Part shown: positions 1-6,563 of the stretch, one piece after another | How positions within the stretch are numbered: the first letter of the stretch is position 1 | Layout of the letters: every line of letters starts with the position of its first letter | Assembly: GCF_023653455.1 (NCBI RefSeq) | Contig: NZ_JAKEDR010000105.1 | Coordinates: forward strand, 1 to 11,722 | Origin: Paraclostridium ghonii | GTDB lineage: Bacteria; Bacillota; Clostridia; Peptostreptococcales; Peptostreptococcaceae | Direction of reading: 5' to 3' | Length of the DNA stretch: 11,722 nt | Notes under the pieces: generated by a model | The model's database searches: none | The model's input: the letters and a program-made list of their open reading frames with translations, nothing else | Told to the model about the DNA's origin: nothing | Position numbers and translations under genes: made by a program

Positions 1-63
1 GTATTGTTTATATTATCTATATTGATTTCTTATAGACTAATAAATAAAAAACTTTGTGTATAA
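1..63 (+). CDS. C-terminus of a membrane protein (partial, truncated by window start)
   Basis: The first frame is open from base 1 to a TAA at 61-63 and encodes 20 residues. They form a hydrophobic stretch (VLFILSILIS) followed by a short polar and basic tail (YRLINKKLCV). This reads like the last transmembrane helix and cytoplasmic end of a membrane protein. The other two forward frames close within about 35 bases. The stop codon overlaps the ribosome binding site of the next gene (AAGGAGG, 63-69), so the two genes are almost certainly in one operon. The family cannot be told from 20 residues. A transporter permease is possible but unproven. Confidence 0.55.
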   Translation, partial: VLFILSILISYRLINKKLCV

Positions 64-75
64 AGGAGGTTTTGT

Positions 76-1308
76 ATGAATAAAAATCTATCAATAGCAG
101 TTTTAATATTAACAATAATCTCTTTTACATTAGTGGGATTAGGAAGTATATTAAATCAGCCTAAATATGAGTTAATGGATATAAAAGGCGATAAAAGTAG
201 TATAGGTGAGGTATCATTTATATCTCAAATTAAAACTGATTTATACAGTAATAGCCAAACCATAACATCTAAAGATGGTTTTACAGTAAAGAAAAATTCT
301 AAACTTATAATAGATTTAAGAAAGGATTCAAAGTTAAAAAATAATCATAACGATTTATTTAAAAATATGTACTCACGAAATAATATTTATAAAAATGAAA
401 AAAACATGGGATATTTAGAAGAAGTGGGGATGGATTACACAGATGAAGGTAATTCTAGTATAAGATTTAAAATAGTGAATAAAAATCTTGATAGTAATAA
501 AATTGAAGAATATAATTTAACTTTACCAGACATGCTTGTTGGAGATAACAATTTTTCTTATGGACTTACTGTGGGGATAAAAGGTGAAGATATATATATT
601 TTATCTAGTGTATCAGAGGATATGGAATATTCTAATAATGGAAATATCATAAATAGTGGGGATGTATCAATTTATGTATTCAAGTTTAATTTAAATGATA
701 AAAAACTTGAAAAAACAGGAGAGTTTATACAAAAGAAAAAAGAAAATGAGTTAACAATAAATAATAATCAAATATGTTTTGAAAATGATGGAAAACTATA
801 TACAATAATAGAAAGTTATCCTAAAGACAACAAAAGCAATGGAGAAGGGTATTTGATTTATTATGATATAGAAAAAAATAAGTTTGAGTATATGAAAGAA
901 TCTATTACAAATAATAAAGAAATTAAAAATATAGATACAACTCAATATAGCGTAGAAGAAGACAAATTATATCTAATAAATAAAGATGATAGTGATGAAC
1001 ATAATATAAATATTTATCAGTCTACTATAGATTTAAAAAATAATAAATTGATTGAAAATAAAACTTATAAAATAGAAAAATTAAATGAAATATCTCAAAT
1101 AGAATCATTTAGAGTTGTAGATAATAAGCTATATCTATGTATGCAAAGTTACAAAGCAAATAAAGATAACTACGCTTTTAATGATGCTTTTAAAAATAGC
1201 ATAATTGTAGTAGATGAAAGTAATGGAGGTACTTTATACATAGGAGAATATGTTGAAAACAAACCTCAAAATGCTACTAATTTTATACTGAAAAATAATG
1301 AAATGTAG
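76..1308 (+). CDS. Membrane-anchored extracytoplasmic protein with propeller-like repeats, function unknown
   Basis: 410 aa. Residues about 5-26 form an uncleaved-looking signal anchor (LSIAVLILTIISFTLVGLGS) with no lipobox cysteine, so most of the chain should lie outside the membrane. I do not recognise the family. From about residue 170 to the end there are recurring units of the form 'G/DxLY-(I/L)' followed by a polar loop and 'YxxDxxKNKxE': GEDIYIL near 170, GKLYTII near 260, DKLYLIN near 297 and NKLYLCM near 350. This spacing is typical of four-stranded beta-propeller blades. The start is well supported by AAGGAGG seven bases upstream. It sits directly behind the truncated membrane protein, so it may be an accessory or sensor subunit of that system. 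The propeller reading is inference from sequence pattern only. Confidence 0.8.
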   Translation: MNKNLSIAVLILTIISFTLVGLGSILNQPKYELMDIKGDKSSIGEVSFISQIKTDLYSNSQTITSKDGFTVKKNSKLIIDLRKDSKLKNNHNDLFKNMYSRNNIYKNEKNMGYLEEVGMDYTDEGNSSIRFKIVNKNLDSNKIEEYNLTLPDMLVGDNNFSYGLTVGIKGEDIYILSSVSEDMEYSNNGNIINSGDVSIYVFKFNLNDKKLEKTGEFIQKKKENELTINNNQICFENDGKLYTIIESYPKDNKSNGEGYLIYYDIEKNKFEYMKESITNNKEIKNIDTTQYSVEEDKLYLINKDDSDEHNINIYQSTIDLKNNKLIENKTYKIEKLNEISQIESFRVVDNKLYLCMQSYKANKDNYAFNDAFKNSIIVVDESNGGTLYIGEYVENKPQNATNFILKNNEM

Positions 1309-1310
1309 TA

Positions 1311-1353
1311 AAAAAGCTATCTAAGAATATTAATTAGCCTTAGATAGCTTTTT
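1311..1353. terminator. Bidirectional intrinsic terminator between convergent genes
   Basis: There is a perfect 15-bp inverted repeat: AAAAAGCTATCTAAG (1311-1325), a 13-nt loop, and CTTAGATAGCTTTTT (1339-1353). Stem ends of A5 and T5 give a U-tract in both directions. It begins 2 bases after the stop of the + gene (1308) and ends 8 bases from the stop of the - strand RidA gene (1362), so it can serve both. Confidence 0.92.
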
Positions 1354-1361
1354 ATTAACAA

Positions 1362-1706
1362 TTATTTAACTGCAGCAGTTACAGACATTTCAACTAATAG
1401 AGTTTCTCTAGCTAATCTAGATTCAACGCAAGCTCTAGCAGGTTCGAAGCCTTCATTTACCCAAGAATCCCAAACTGAGTTCATATCAGCAAAATCTTTC
1501 ATATCTCTTAAGTATATAGTAACTGATAATATGTGGTCTTTATCAGATCCATATTTATTTAGTAAATCTTCTACTTTTTGTAACACCATTTTAGTTTGTT
1601 CTTTAACATCACCTTCACCATGTGTTTGACCACATAGATATATTGTGTTGTTATGAACAACTGCTCTACTCATTCTTCCAGTTCCTTCATATCTTTTTAT
1701 TTCCAT
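1362..1706 (-). CDS. RidA/YjgF/YER057c/UK114-family protein (YoaB-like)
   Basis: 114 aa from the preferred start, ATG at 1706-1704, reading MEIKRYEG. Family marks include VVHNNTIYLCGQTH near the N-terminus, EQTKMVLQKVEDLL, DMNSVWDSWV, and PARACVES, which holds the arginine that binds the substrate carboxylate in active RidA enzymes. The C-terminus is VEMSVTAAVK. The overall pattern, including the WDxWV block and the VAAVK-like end, resembles E. coli YoaB more than RidA itself. RidA proteins hydrolyse reactive enamine/imine intermediates released by PLP enzymes such as threonine dehydratase, in the cytosol. A longer reading from GTG at 1724 would put the start codon inside the ribosome binding site (GGGAGG, 1717-1722 on the complement), so it is not used. 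The gene is monocistronic, with its own promoter and a shared terminator. Substrate is not determined. Confidence 0.9.
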   Translation of the reverse strand: MEIKRYEGTGRMSRAVVHNNTIYLCGQTHGEGDVKEQTKMVLQKVEDLLNKYGSDKDHILSVTIYLRDMKDFADMNSVWDSWVNEGFEPARACVESRLARETLLVEMSVTAAVK

Positions 1707-1733
1707 TTTACAATATCCTCCCACAAGATTAAA

Positions 1734-1758
1734 ATAATTAAACTCAGTGTTTAATTAT
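1734..1758. promoter_or_regulatory. Inverted repeat over the RidA promoter, likely operator
   Basis: ATAATTAAAC (1734-1743), five bases TCAGT, then GTTTAATTAT (1749-1758): a perfect 10+10 bp inverted repeat. It overlaps the -10 box (1754-1759) and covers the predicted start point (~1747). This is the usual place for a dimeric repressor to block transcription. The regulator is not in this window. It is too close to the start point to be wholly within the mRNA leader, so a DNA operator is more likely than an RNA hairpin. Confidence 0.5.
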
Positions 1759-1782
1759 AAATGAATATAAAAACATTTTCAA
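1754..1782 (-). promoter_or_regulatory. Promoter of the RidA-family gene (- strand)
   Basis: On the complement, TTGAAA (1782-1777) and TATAAT (1759-1754) are separated by 17 bases, a near-consensus sigma-A promoter. The predicted start near 1747 gives a leader of about 40 nt before the ATG at 1706. Confidence 0.75.
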
Positions 1783-1878
1783 TTCAATAATATTATAAAA
1801 GGGAAAGAAAAAACATATACAAAAAAGTATAAAAATAAAAAAATCGAAAAAATGTGCATGGAATATTGAAATATGATA

Positions 1879-1887
1879 TGATATAAT
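1879..1887 (+). promoter_or_regulatory. Extended -10 promoter of the purine permease
   Basis: TGATATAAT is a perfect TGn-TATAAT extended -10 element. The -35 position 17 bases upstream (TGGAAT) is poor, which is common for extended -10 promoters. The start near 1894 would leave a leader of about 36 nt, too short for a purine riboswitch. A ribosome binding site, GTGAGGA, lies at 1918-1924. Confidence 0.6.
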
Positions 1888-1929
1888 TCTGTGAAAAAAC
1901 AAAATTCGACAGAAAGAGTGAGGACATAA

Positions 1930-3222
1930 ATGGAGAAGTATTTTAAACTTAAAGAAAATAATACTACAATAAAAACTGAAGTTTTAGCAGGTATTACTAC
2001 TTTTATGACGATGGCATACATATTAATAGTCAATCCTAGTATATTATCTGCAGCGGGTATGGACTATGGAGCCGTATTTACAGCTACAGCTTTATCAGCA
2101 GTTATAGCGACTCTTATGATGGGATTATATGCTAAGTTGCCATTTGCTTTAGCTCCAGGAATGGGATTAAATGCATTTTTTGCATATACTATAGTGGTAG
2201 GAATGGGATATTCATACCAATTCGCATTGACAGCGGTATTTTTAGAAGGACTTATATTCATAATGTTAACAATATTCAATGTACGTGAAGCTATTGTTGA
2301 TTCTATTCCAAATAATATAAAAAAAGCTATTTCGGTAGGTATAGGATTACTGATTTCACTTATAGGGTTAGAAGGAGCAGGGGTTATAGTACACCCAGAA
2401 GGTGGAGGAACTATATTAGCTCTTGGAAATATAATTTCAGGAACAGGACTTTTAGCATTAATAGGTATATTAATAACATCTGTATTATTGGCTAAGAATG
2501 TAAAAGGTGCATTGTTTATAGGAATGGTAGTTACGACTATAATTGGAATTCCTATGGGTGTTATTGGTTTTCCAACTAAAATAATGAGCATGCCACCTTC
2601 AATATCTTCAACTGTATTTAGTTTTGAATGGCATAATATATTCTCTTTAGACATGTTAATAGTATTATTTACACTATTATTTATGGATATGTTTGATACT
2701 ATAGGGACTTTAGTTGGAGTTGCTACGAAAGCTAAAATGTTAGATGAAAATGGAAAAGTACCAAATGTAAAAAAGGCATTATTTGCAGATTCTATAGGAA
2801 CTACGATAGGTGCATGTCTTGGAACTAGTACAGTAAGTACATTTGTTGAAAGCGCAGCAGGGGTTGCAGAAGGAGGAAGAACAGGTCTTACAGCTGTATC
2901 TACTGCAGTTATGTTCTTTTTATCATTATTCTTTGCGCCTTTATTTTCAATAATAACTCCGGCAGTTACAGCATCAGCTCTAGTTTTAGTTGGATTATTT
3001 ATGATAGAACCTATAAAAGAAATAAATTTAGAAGATTTTACAGAGGCTATACCTGCATTTTTAACTATAATAATGATGCCACTATCATATTCTATAGCTG
3101 ATGGTATAGTGTTTGGAGTTATATCTTATATAATATTAAAATTATTCTCTGGAAGAGCTAAAGAAATAAGCTTAACTACAGTAATAATTGGGTTTATATT
3201 TATACTTAAATTTTTAATATAG
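1930..3222 (+). CDS. NCS2-family purine (hypoxanthine/guanine/adenine) permease, AzgA type
   Basis: 430 aa, the usual length of the AzgA/PbuG/PbuO branch of the nucleobase-cation symporter-2 family. It is hydrophobic throughout, consistent with a 14-segment UraA-fold membrane protein. Branch-specific motifs are all present: the N-terminal block TEVLAGITTFMTMAYIL (17-33), APGMGLNAFF (75-84), FMDMFDTIGTLVGV (251-264), and the helix GTSTVSTFVESAAGV followed by GGRTGLTAV (298-323), which lines the substrate site in this fold. The family imports purine bases with protons. Which base is carried cannot be read from sequence. The AzgA branch favours hypoxanthine, guanine or adenine over xanthine and uracil. 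The ATG has GTGAGGA upstream. The gene has its own promoter and no visible purine riboswitch, unlike several relatives in Firmicutes. No convincing terminator separates it from the small gene at 3310. Confidence 0.93.
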   Translation: MEKYFKLKENNTTIKTEVLAGITTFMTMAYILIVNPSILSAAGMDYGAVFTATALSAVIATLMMGLYAKLPFALAPGMGLNAFFAYTIVVGMGYSYQFALTAVFLEGLIFIMLTIFNVREAIVDSIPNNIKKAISVGIGLLISLIGLEGAGVIVHPEGGGTILALGNIISGTGLLALIGILITSVLLAKNVKGALFIGMVVTTIIGIPMGVIGFPTKIMSMPPSISSTVFSFEWHNIFSLDMLIVLFTLLFMDMFDTIGTLVGVATKAKMLDENGKVPNVKKALFADSIGTTIGACLGTSTVSTFVESAAGVAEGGRTGLTAVSTAVMFFLSLFFAPLFSIITPAVTASALVLVGLFMIEPIKEINLEDFTEAIPAFLTIIMMPLSYSIADGIVFGVISYIILKLFSGRAKEISLTTVIIGFIFILKFLI

Positions 3223-3309
3223 GCATATCTAAATTTACCTCTTTAATATGTAAGAATAGAAATATAAATTATGAGTAAAATAATTTATAAAATATTAAAA
3301 GAGGTGATA

Positions 3310-3474
3310 ATGATGGCTAAGAAAAATAAAATGATTAAAGAAATGGGACATAAAATGGAAGAACTAGGTCATGATATGTCAAAAAGCATACAGTCTTTTT
3401 CTAATTCAGTAGAACATGCAGGAGAAAAAGTTGCAAAAGACGTAAAAAAAGCTAGTAAAAAAATGTTTAAATAG
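3310..3474 (+). CDS. Small basic helical protein (54 aa), function unknown
   Basis: 54 aa (MMAKKNKMIK...KKASKKMFK). It is lysine-rich, carries several methionines and histidines, has no aromatic core apart from two Phe, and has no membrane segment. The sequence is predicted as helix nearly throughout, with a hydrophobic face (I, M, L, V spaced 3-4 apart). It resembles small YtxH-like or nucleoid/stress-associated proteins in composition only; I do not recognise a family. The start is placed at ATG 3310 or the adjacent ATG 3313 because GAGGTGAT at 3301-3308 lies directly upstream. An in-frame ATG at 3271 would include that ribosome binding site within the coding sequence and has no site of its own. 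It lies 87 bases behind the purine permease and is closed by its own terminator. Confidence 0.65.
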   Translation: MMAKKNKMIKEMGHKMEELGHDMSKSIQSFSNSVEHAGEKVAKDVKKASKKMFK

Positions 3475-3481
3475 CGTATTG

Positions 3482-3509
3482 AAAAGGCCAGATAGAAATC
3501 TGGTCTTTT
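3482..3509 (+). terminator. Intrinsic terminator after the 54-aa gene
   Basis: AAAAGGCCAGAT (3482-3493), loop AGAA, ATCTGGTCTTTT (3498-3509): a 12-bp stem with one G-U pair and a tight 4-nt loop, ending in a U-run. It starts 8 bases after the stop codon. Confidence 0.85.
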
Positions 3510-3608
3510 ATAATTTTTGAAATGAAATTTTAAATAATAAGAATTGATTAAAACTATATAAAACAATGGTAGTATAGATTTTTACTATGATGCATATGTG
3601 AAGTAGTG

Positions 3609-3617
3609 TGATATAAT
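3609..3617 (+). promoter_or_regulatory. Extended -10 promoter of the rhodanese gene/cluster
   Basis: TGATATAAT is a perfect TGn-TATAAT element, the same 9-mer as in front of the purine permease. No good -35 box is seen 16-18 bases upstream. The start near 3624 gives a ~50-nt leader with AGGAGG just before the ATG at 3676. Confidence 0.6.
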
Positions 3618-3675
3618 CCTAGATGTAATACAAAAAGTGACAAAAAATTCTTGAAAATTATTTAGGAGGATTTAT

Positions 3676-4647
3676 ATGAAAATCAGAAGTAAAAAAGGAA
3701 TATTAATAGTTAGTTTATTATTAATAACTAGTGGACTAGTAGTAGGTTGTGTTGATAAAAAAAGTGAACAAAATGCTAATAGTACAAATAAAGATCAAAG
3801 TATACAAACGACAAAAACGGATTATACATATGAAAATAATGAGTATTTCACAAGTGTAGACTGGCTAAATAAAAATTTAAATAACAAAGATGTGTTAATA
3901 ATAGATGCTAGAAGTGAAGATGATTATAATAAAGGGCATATACCTGGAGCTATAAATGTAGCTTGGCAAAGTTTTTGTAAAATGGAAGGTAAATCAGGAG
4001 ATAAGGATTGGGGAACTCTTTTAGATAAAGAGCAACTATCTAAAATATACTCGGATCTTGGAATAGACAAAAATAAAAAAGTTATTGTTTATGCTCAGAA
4101 AAGTGGATGGGGAGAAGATGGACGTTTGGCTTGGATGTTTAAAGAAACAGGTGTAGATGTTAGAATGTTAAATGGAGGAATGGATAGTTGGAAATCTGAT
4201 GGAAATGAAGTATCTAAAGATAAAGTAAATCCTAATAAATCAGAATACACTGTTGAGGAAATTAAAAACGATATAAATATAGATACTAAGACTCTAAAGG
4301 AAAAAATGAATGATGTTAAAATAGTAGATACAAGAGAAAAAGATGAATATGATGGGGCTACTAAATACGGAGAAAATAGAGGAGGACATATACCTAAATC
4401 TATAAACATACCGTTTAATAAAGTGTACAATGAAGATGGAACTATAAAACCTAAAGAAGAGTTAGAAAAGTTATTTAAAGACGCAGGATTAAATGAAAAT
4501 GATGAAATAGTTACTTACTGCACAGCTGGAATTAGATCTGGTCATATGGCATTAATATTAAAATCAATAGGATATGATAATGTTAAAAATTATGATGCAT
4601 CTTACTATGAATGGGCAGGGGATAAAACTAATTCTGTTGAGAAATAA
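3676..4647 (+). CDS. Lipoprotein with tandem rhodanese domains (sulfurtransferase)
   Basis: 323 aa. A basic start and hydrophobic segment end in a lipobox LVVGC, so Cys25 should be lipidated and the protein held on the outer face of the membrane. A polar linker (26-55) precedes two rhodanese domains. Domain 1 (about 57-180) has DARSEDDYNKGHIPGAIN, but its active-site loop reads YAQKSGWGED (139-148) with no cysteine, so it should be inactive. Domain 2 (about 203-318) has DTREKDEY, GGHIPKSINIP and the complete loop YCTAGIRSG with catalytic Cys282, then DASYYEWAG. An inactive N-terminal and active C-terminal pair is the normal thiosulfate/3-mercaptopyruvate sulfurtransferase plan. The enzyme should carry a persulfide sulfur outside the cell. 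The sulfur donor and acceptor are unknown. It is followed after 10 bases by a VTT protein and heads the cluster discussed in the findings. Confidence 0.93.
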   Translation: MKIRSKKGILIVSLLLITSGLVVGCVDKKSEQNANSTNKDQSIQTTKTDYTYENNEYFTSVDWLNKNLNNKDVLIIDARSEDDYNKGHIPGAINVAWQSFCKMEGKSGDKDWGTLLDKEQLSKIYSDLGIDKNKKVIVYAQKSGWGEDGRLAWMFKETGVDVRMLNGGMDSWKSDGNEVSKDKVNPNKSEYTVEEIKNDINIDTKTLKEKMNDVKIVDTREKDEYDGATKYGENRGGHIPKSINIPFNKVYNEDGTIKPKEELEKLFKDAGLNENDEIVTYCTAGIRSGHMALILKSIGYDNVKNYDASYYEWAGDKTNSVEK

Positions 4648-4657
4648 GAGGTAAAAT

Positions 4658-5350
4658 ATGAATAAACAAAAGAAAAAATCTTTAGTTATAAAAATAGGAT
4701 TTGTAATTTTAATTATAGGTATATATCTATTTGTAGGACCTATTAATAGATTTATAAATCAAATGATATTTTACTTAAGTATGCTAAATTTGGAAAGCTT
4801 AAAACAATATATATTATCGTTTGGCATTTGGGCACCGGTGATATCATTTATATTAATGATACTTCAGTCAATAGTTGCTCCCTTACCAGCATTTTTAATT
4901 ACGTTTGCAAATGCAGCTTTATTTGGGTGGGTAAAAGGAGCTATTCTTTCTTGGTTTAGTGCTATGGCAGGAGCTGCATTATGTTTTTATATAGCTAGAT
5001 TTCTAGGAAGAGATACAGTAGAGAAGCTTACAAGTAAATTTGCAATTGATAGTGTAGATGTATTTTTTGATAAGTATGGAAAACACACTATTTTAATAGC
5101 AAGACTTCTTCCCTTTATGTCCTTTGATTTAGTTAGTTATGCAGCAGGTTTAACATCTATGAGCTTTATATCATTTTTTATAGCTACAGGAATTGGTCAA
5201 TTGCCTGCAACTTTAATATACTCATATGTGGGAGATATGCTTACTGGTGGAGCTAAGTTAATGATGATAGGAATACTTACACTTAGTGCAATAAGTATTT
5301 TAATATATGTTTTAAAGAGAATATATAATGAAAAAAATAAAATCAGCTAA
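4658..5350 (+). CDS. TVP38/TMEM64 (VTT-domain) membrane protein, first copy
   Basis: 230 aa, polytopic, with a first membrane segment at about 11-27. The VTT/SNARE-associated (DedA-superfamily) signatures are clear. The first block (83-118) runs from FANAALFGWVKG through GAALCFYIARFLGR, the glycine-rich re-entrant part. The second block (149-166) is RLLPFMSFDLVSYAAGLT. The length is normal for the family. VTT proteins include eukaryotic lipid scramblases (TMEM41B, VMP1), and the related bacterial DedA proteins include undecaprenyl-phosphate flippases, so a lipid or isoprenoid-carrier substrate is plausible but not shown here. The start has GAGGT at 4648-4652. The gene is 10 bases behind the rhodanese, so the two are translationally and transcriptionally linked. 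It is not a recent duplicate of the second VTT gene at 6564: the two share motifs but differ over most positions. Confidence 0.92.
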   Translation: MNKQKKKSLVIKIGFVILIIGIYLFVGPINRFINQMIFYLSMLNLESLKQYILSFGIWAPVISFILMILQSIVAPLPAFLITFANAALFGWVKGAILSWFSAMAGAALCFYIARFLGRDTVEKLTSKFAIDSVDVFFDKYGKHTILIARLLPFMSFDLVSYAAGLTSMSFISFFIATGIGQLPATLIYSYVGDMLTGGAKLMMIGILTLSAISILIYVLKRIYNEKNKIS

Positions 5351-5362
5351 ATTTTAATAAAA

Positions 5363-5402
5363 GGAATATCCCAAATTTGTTAAATGAATTTTGGGATATT
5401 CC
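5363..5402 (+). terminator. Hairpin between the first VTT gene and the Fe-S gene (terminator or attenuator)
   Basis: GGAATATCCCAAA (5363-5375), 14-nt loop, TTTGGGATATTCC (5390-5402): a perfect 13-bp stem. The following tract is ATTTTCTATAT, so the U-run is weak and interrupted. No convincing promoter is seen between it and the next ATG at 5434. It may therefore be a leaky terminator or a processing/stability element inside one operon rather than a full stop. Confidence 0.6.
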
Positions 5403-5433
5403 ATTTTCTATATATAAGGCGAGGTGAGTTTAT

Positions 5434-6543
5434 ATGAATTTAAATGAAGGATTAAAAGATAAAATAAAAGTTGATAAAGATAAATGTGTAAATTGCAAGT
5501 TATGTTTTCATGATTGCCCTATGATGAAAGAATTTGAAAAATCTCCAAAAGATTTAATGAACAGAATTTTAGATGATGATATGAATATAAGAGATATTTC
5601 ATACTCATGCATGCTTTGTGGCTTATGTACAAGTAAATGTCCCAAAGGTATAGACTTAAAATCTACCTTTTATGAAATAAGAAAAGATGCAATTTTAAAA
5701 AATAAAAAAGAAGTTAAACATAATGGATATAAAGTCGTTAGATTTCATCAAATAAATAGTTTTTCGCCTATATTTTCAAAAAGTCTAAAAGTAAATAATA
5801 ATAATACTTTATTTTTGCCAGGGTGTAGCTTAAGTAGTTATAGCGAAAATATAGTTTTAAAAATATATGAATATTTAAAACAGCATTATAAAGATATAGG
5901 TATGACTTTTAAATGTTGTGGAAAGCCAACGTTATCAATGGGTGATGAGGATAAATTTAAAAAATACTATTCAAATTTAGAAAATTATATAAAAAAAGAA
6001 AATATAGATGAAATTATAGTTGCATGTCCAAATTGCTACAACACGATAAAAAAACATAGTAAAAATGTAAATGTAAGAACTATATATGAAGTTATAAGTG
6101 AAATTGGGATTTCGAATGATTTAATAAAAAATTATAAAGGAATGGAATTTGCTATACATGATTCGTGTTCTATAAGAAATGAAAAAAATATACATGAAAG
6201 TGTTAGAAATATTTTAAAAGAATTAGGGATAACTATAATTGAATTTGAAAAAAACAAAAAAAATACTGTTTGTTGTGGAGCTGGTGGTATGGTTGGTGTA
6301 ACTAACAATATTATTGCTTTAAAACAAATAAACAATAGAGCTAATGAGACTAAATGTGAAGATATAATTTGTTACTGTGAGTCTTGCTGCGAGTCGCTTT
6401 TAAACTCAAATAAAAATATACTCCACATATTAGACTTAATATTTAATGAAGAAGTTATAAATAAAAATATAGTTAGCCAAGTTAAGACTAAAACTATAAA
6501 TAAGTGGATTACAAGGTATAAAACAACGAAATTGTATAAGTAA
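5434..6543 (+). CDS. Iron-sulfur protein: two [4Fe-4S] ferredoxin motifs plus two CCG (cysteine-rich) domains, GlpC/HdrD-like
   Basis: 369 aa, soluble, without signal or membrane segment. The N-terminus holds two ferredoxin motifs: Cys18/21/24/28 (CVNCKLCFHDCP) and Cys59/62/65/69 (CMLCGLCTSKCP). Two cysteine-rich CCG domains follow. The first has GC131, C161-C162-G and C198PNC201; the second has C245, C280-C281-G and C315ESC318. This is the plan of GlpC, LutA/LldE-related and HdrD-type subunits that pass electrons between a membrane quinone or partner oxidoreductase and a thiol, disulfide or flavin site. CCG domains can hold non-cubane or [4Fe-4S] clusters that act on disulfides. Extra cysteines flank the last pair (C313, C319). 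The ribosome binding site is GAGGTGAG at 5421-5428. It lies between two VTT membrane proteins, so a membrane redox role is likely. The partner and substrate are unknown. Confidence 0.9.
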   Translation: MNLNEGLKDKIKVDKDKCVNCKLCFHDCPMMKEFEKSPKDLMNRILDDDMNIRDISYSCMLCGLCTSKCPKGIDLKSTFYEIRKDAILKNKKEVKHNGYKVVRFHQINSFSPIFSKSLKVNNNNTLFLPGCSLSSYSENIVLKIYEYLKQHYKDIGMTFKCCGKPTLSMGDEDKFKKYYSNLENYIKKENIDEIIVACPNCYNTIKKHSKNVNVRTIYEVISEIGISNDLIKNYKGMEFAIHDSCSIRNEKNIHESVRNILKELGITIIEFEKNKKNTVCCGAGGMVGVTNNIIALKQINNRANETKCEDIICYCESCCESLLNSNKNILHILDLIFNEEVINKNIVSQVKTKTINKWITRYKTTKLYK

Positions 6544-6563
6544 TTGGGTAATCGGAGGTTGAT

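Noticed and set aside
1707..1724. Longer start (GTG at 1724) for the RidA-family protein
   Set aside because: The extra codons MGGYCK are the ribosome binding site itself (GGGAGG on the complement), and family members begin close to the MEIKRYEG methionine.
1888..1929. Purine riboswitch in front of the purine permease
   Set aside because: The leader after the predicted start is only ~36 nt, and no three-way-junction sequence is seen. The TTCTGT/ACAGAA repeat (1887-1892, 1909-1914) overlaps the promoter end and is too weak to call.
2064..2654. Long minus-strand open frame (196 aa) inside the purine permease
   Set aside because: The + strand carries all AzgA-family motifs. The reverse frame is open only because of AT-rich codon use, and its start is internal with no ribosome binding site or promoter.
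3271..3309. Upstream ATG start for the 54-aa gene
   Set aside because: It has no ribosome binding site, and the strong GAGGTGAT before 3310 would fall within the coding sequence.
4095..4430. Minus-strand open frame opposite the rhodanese domains
   Set aside because: It is a mirror of conserved rhodanese coding sequence, has no start signals, and its translation is serine/leucine-rich low complexity.
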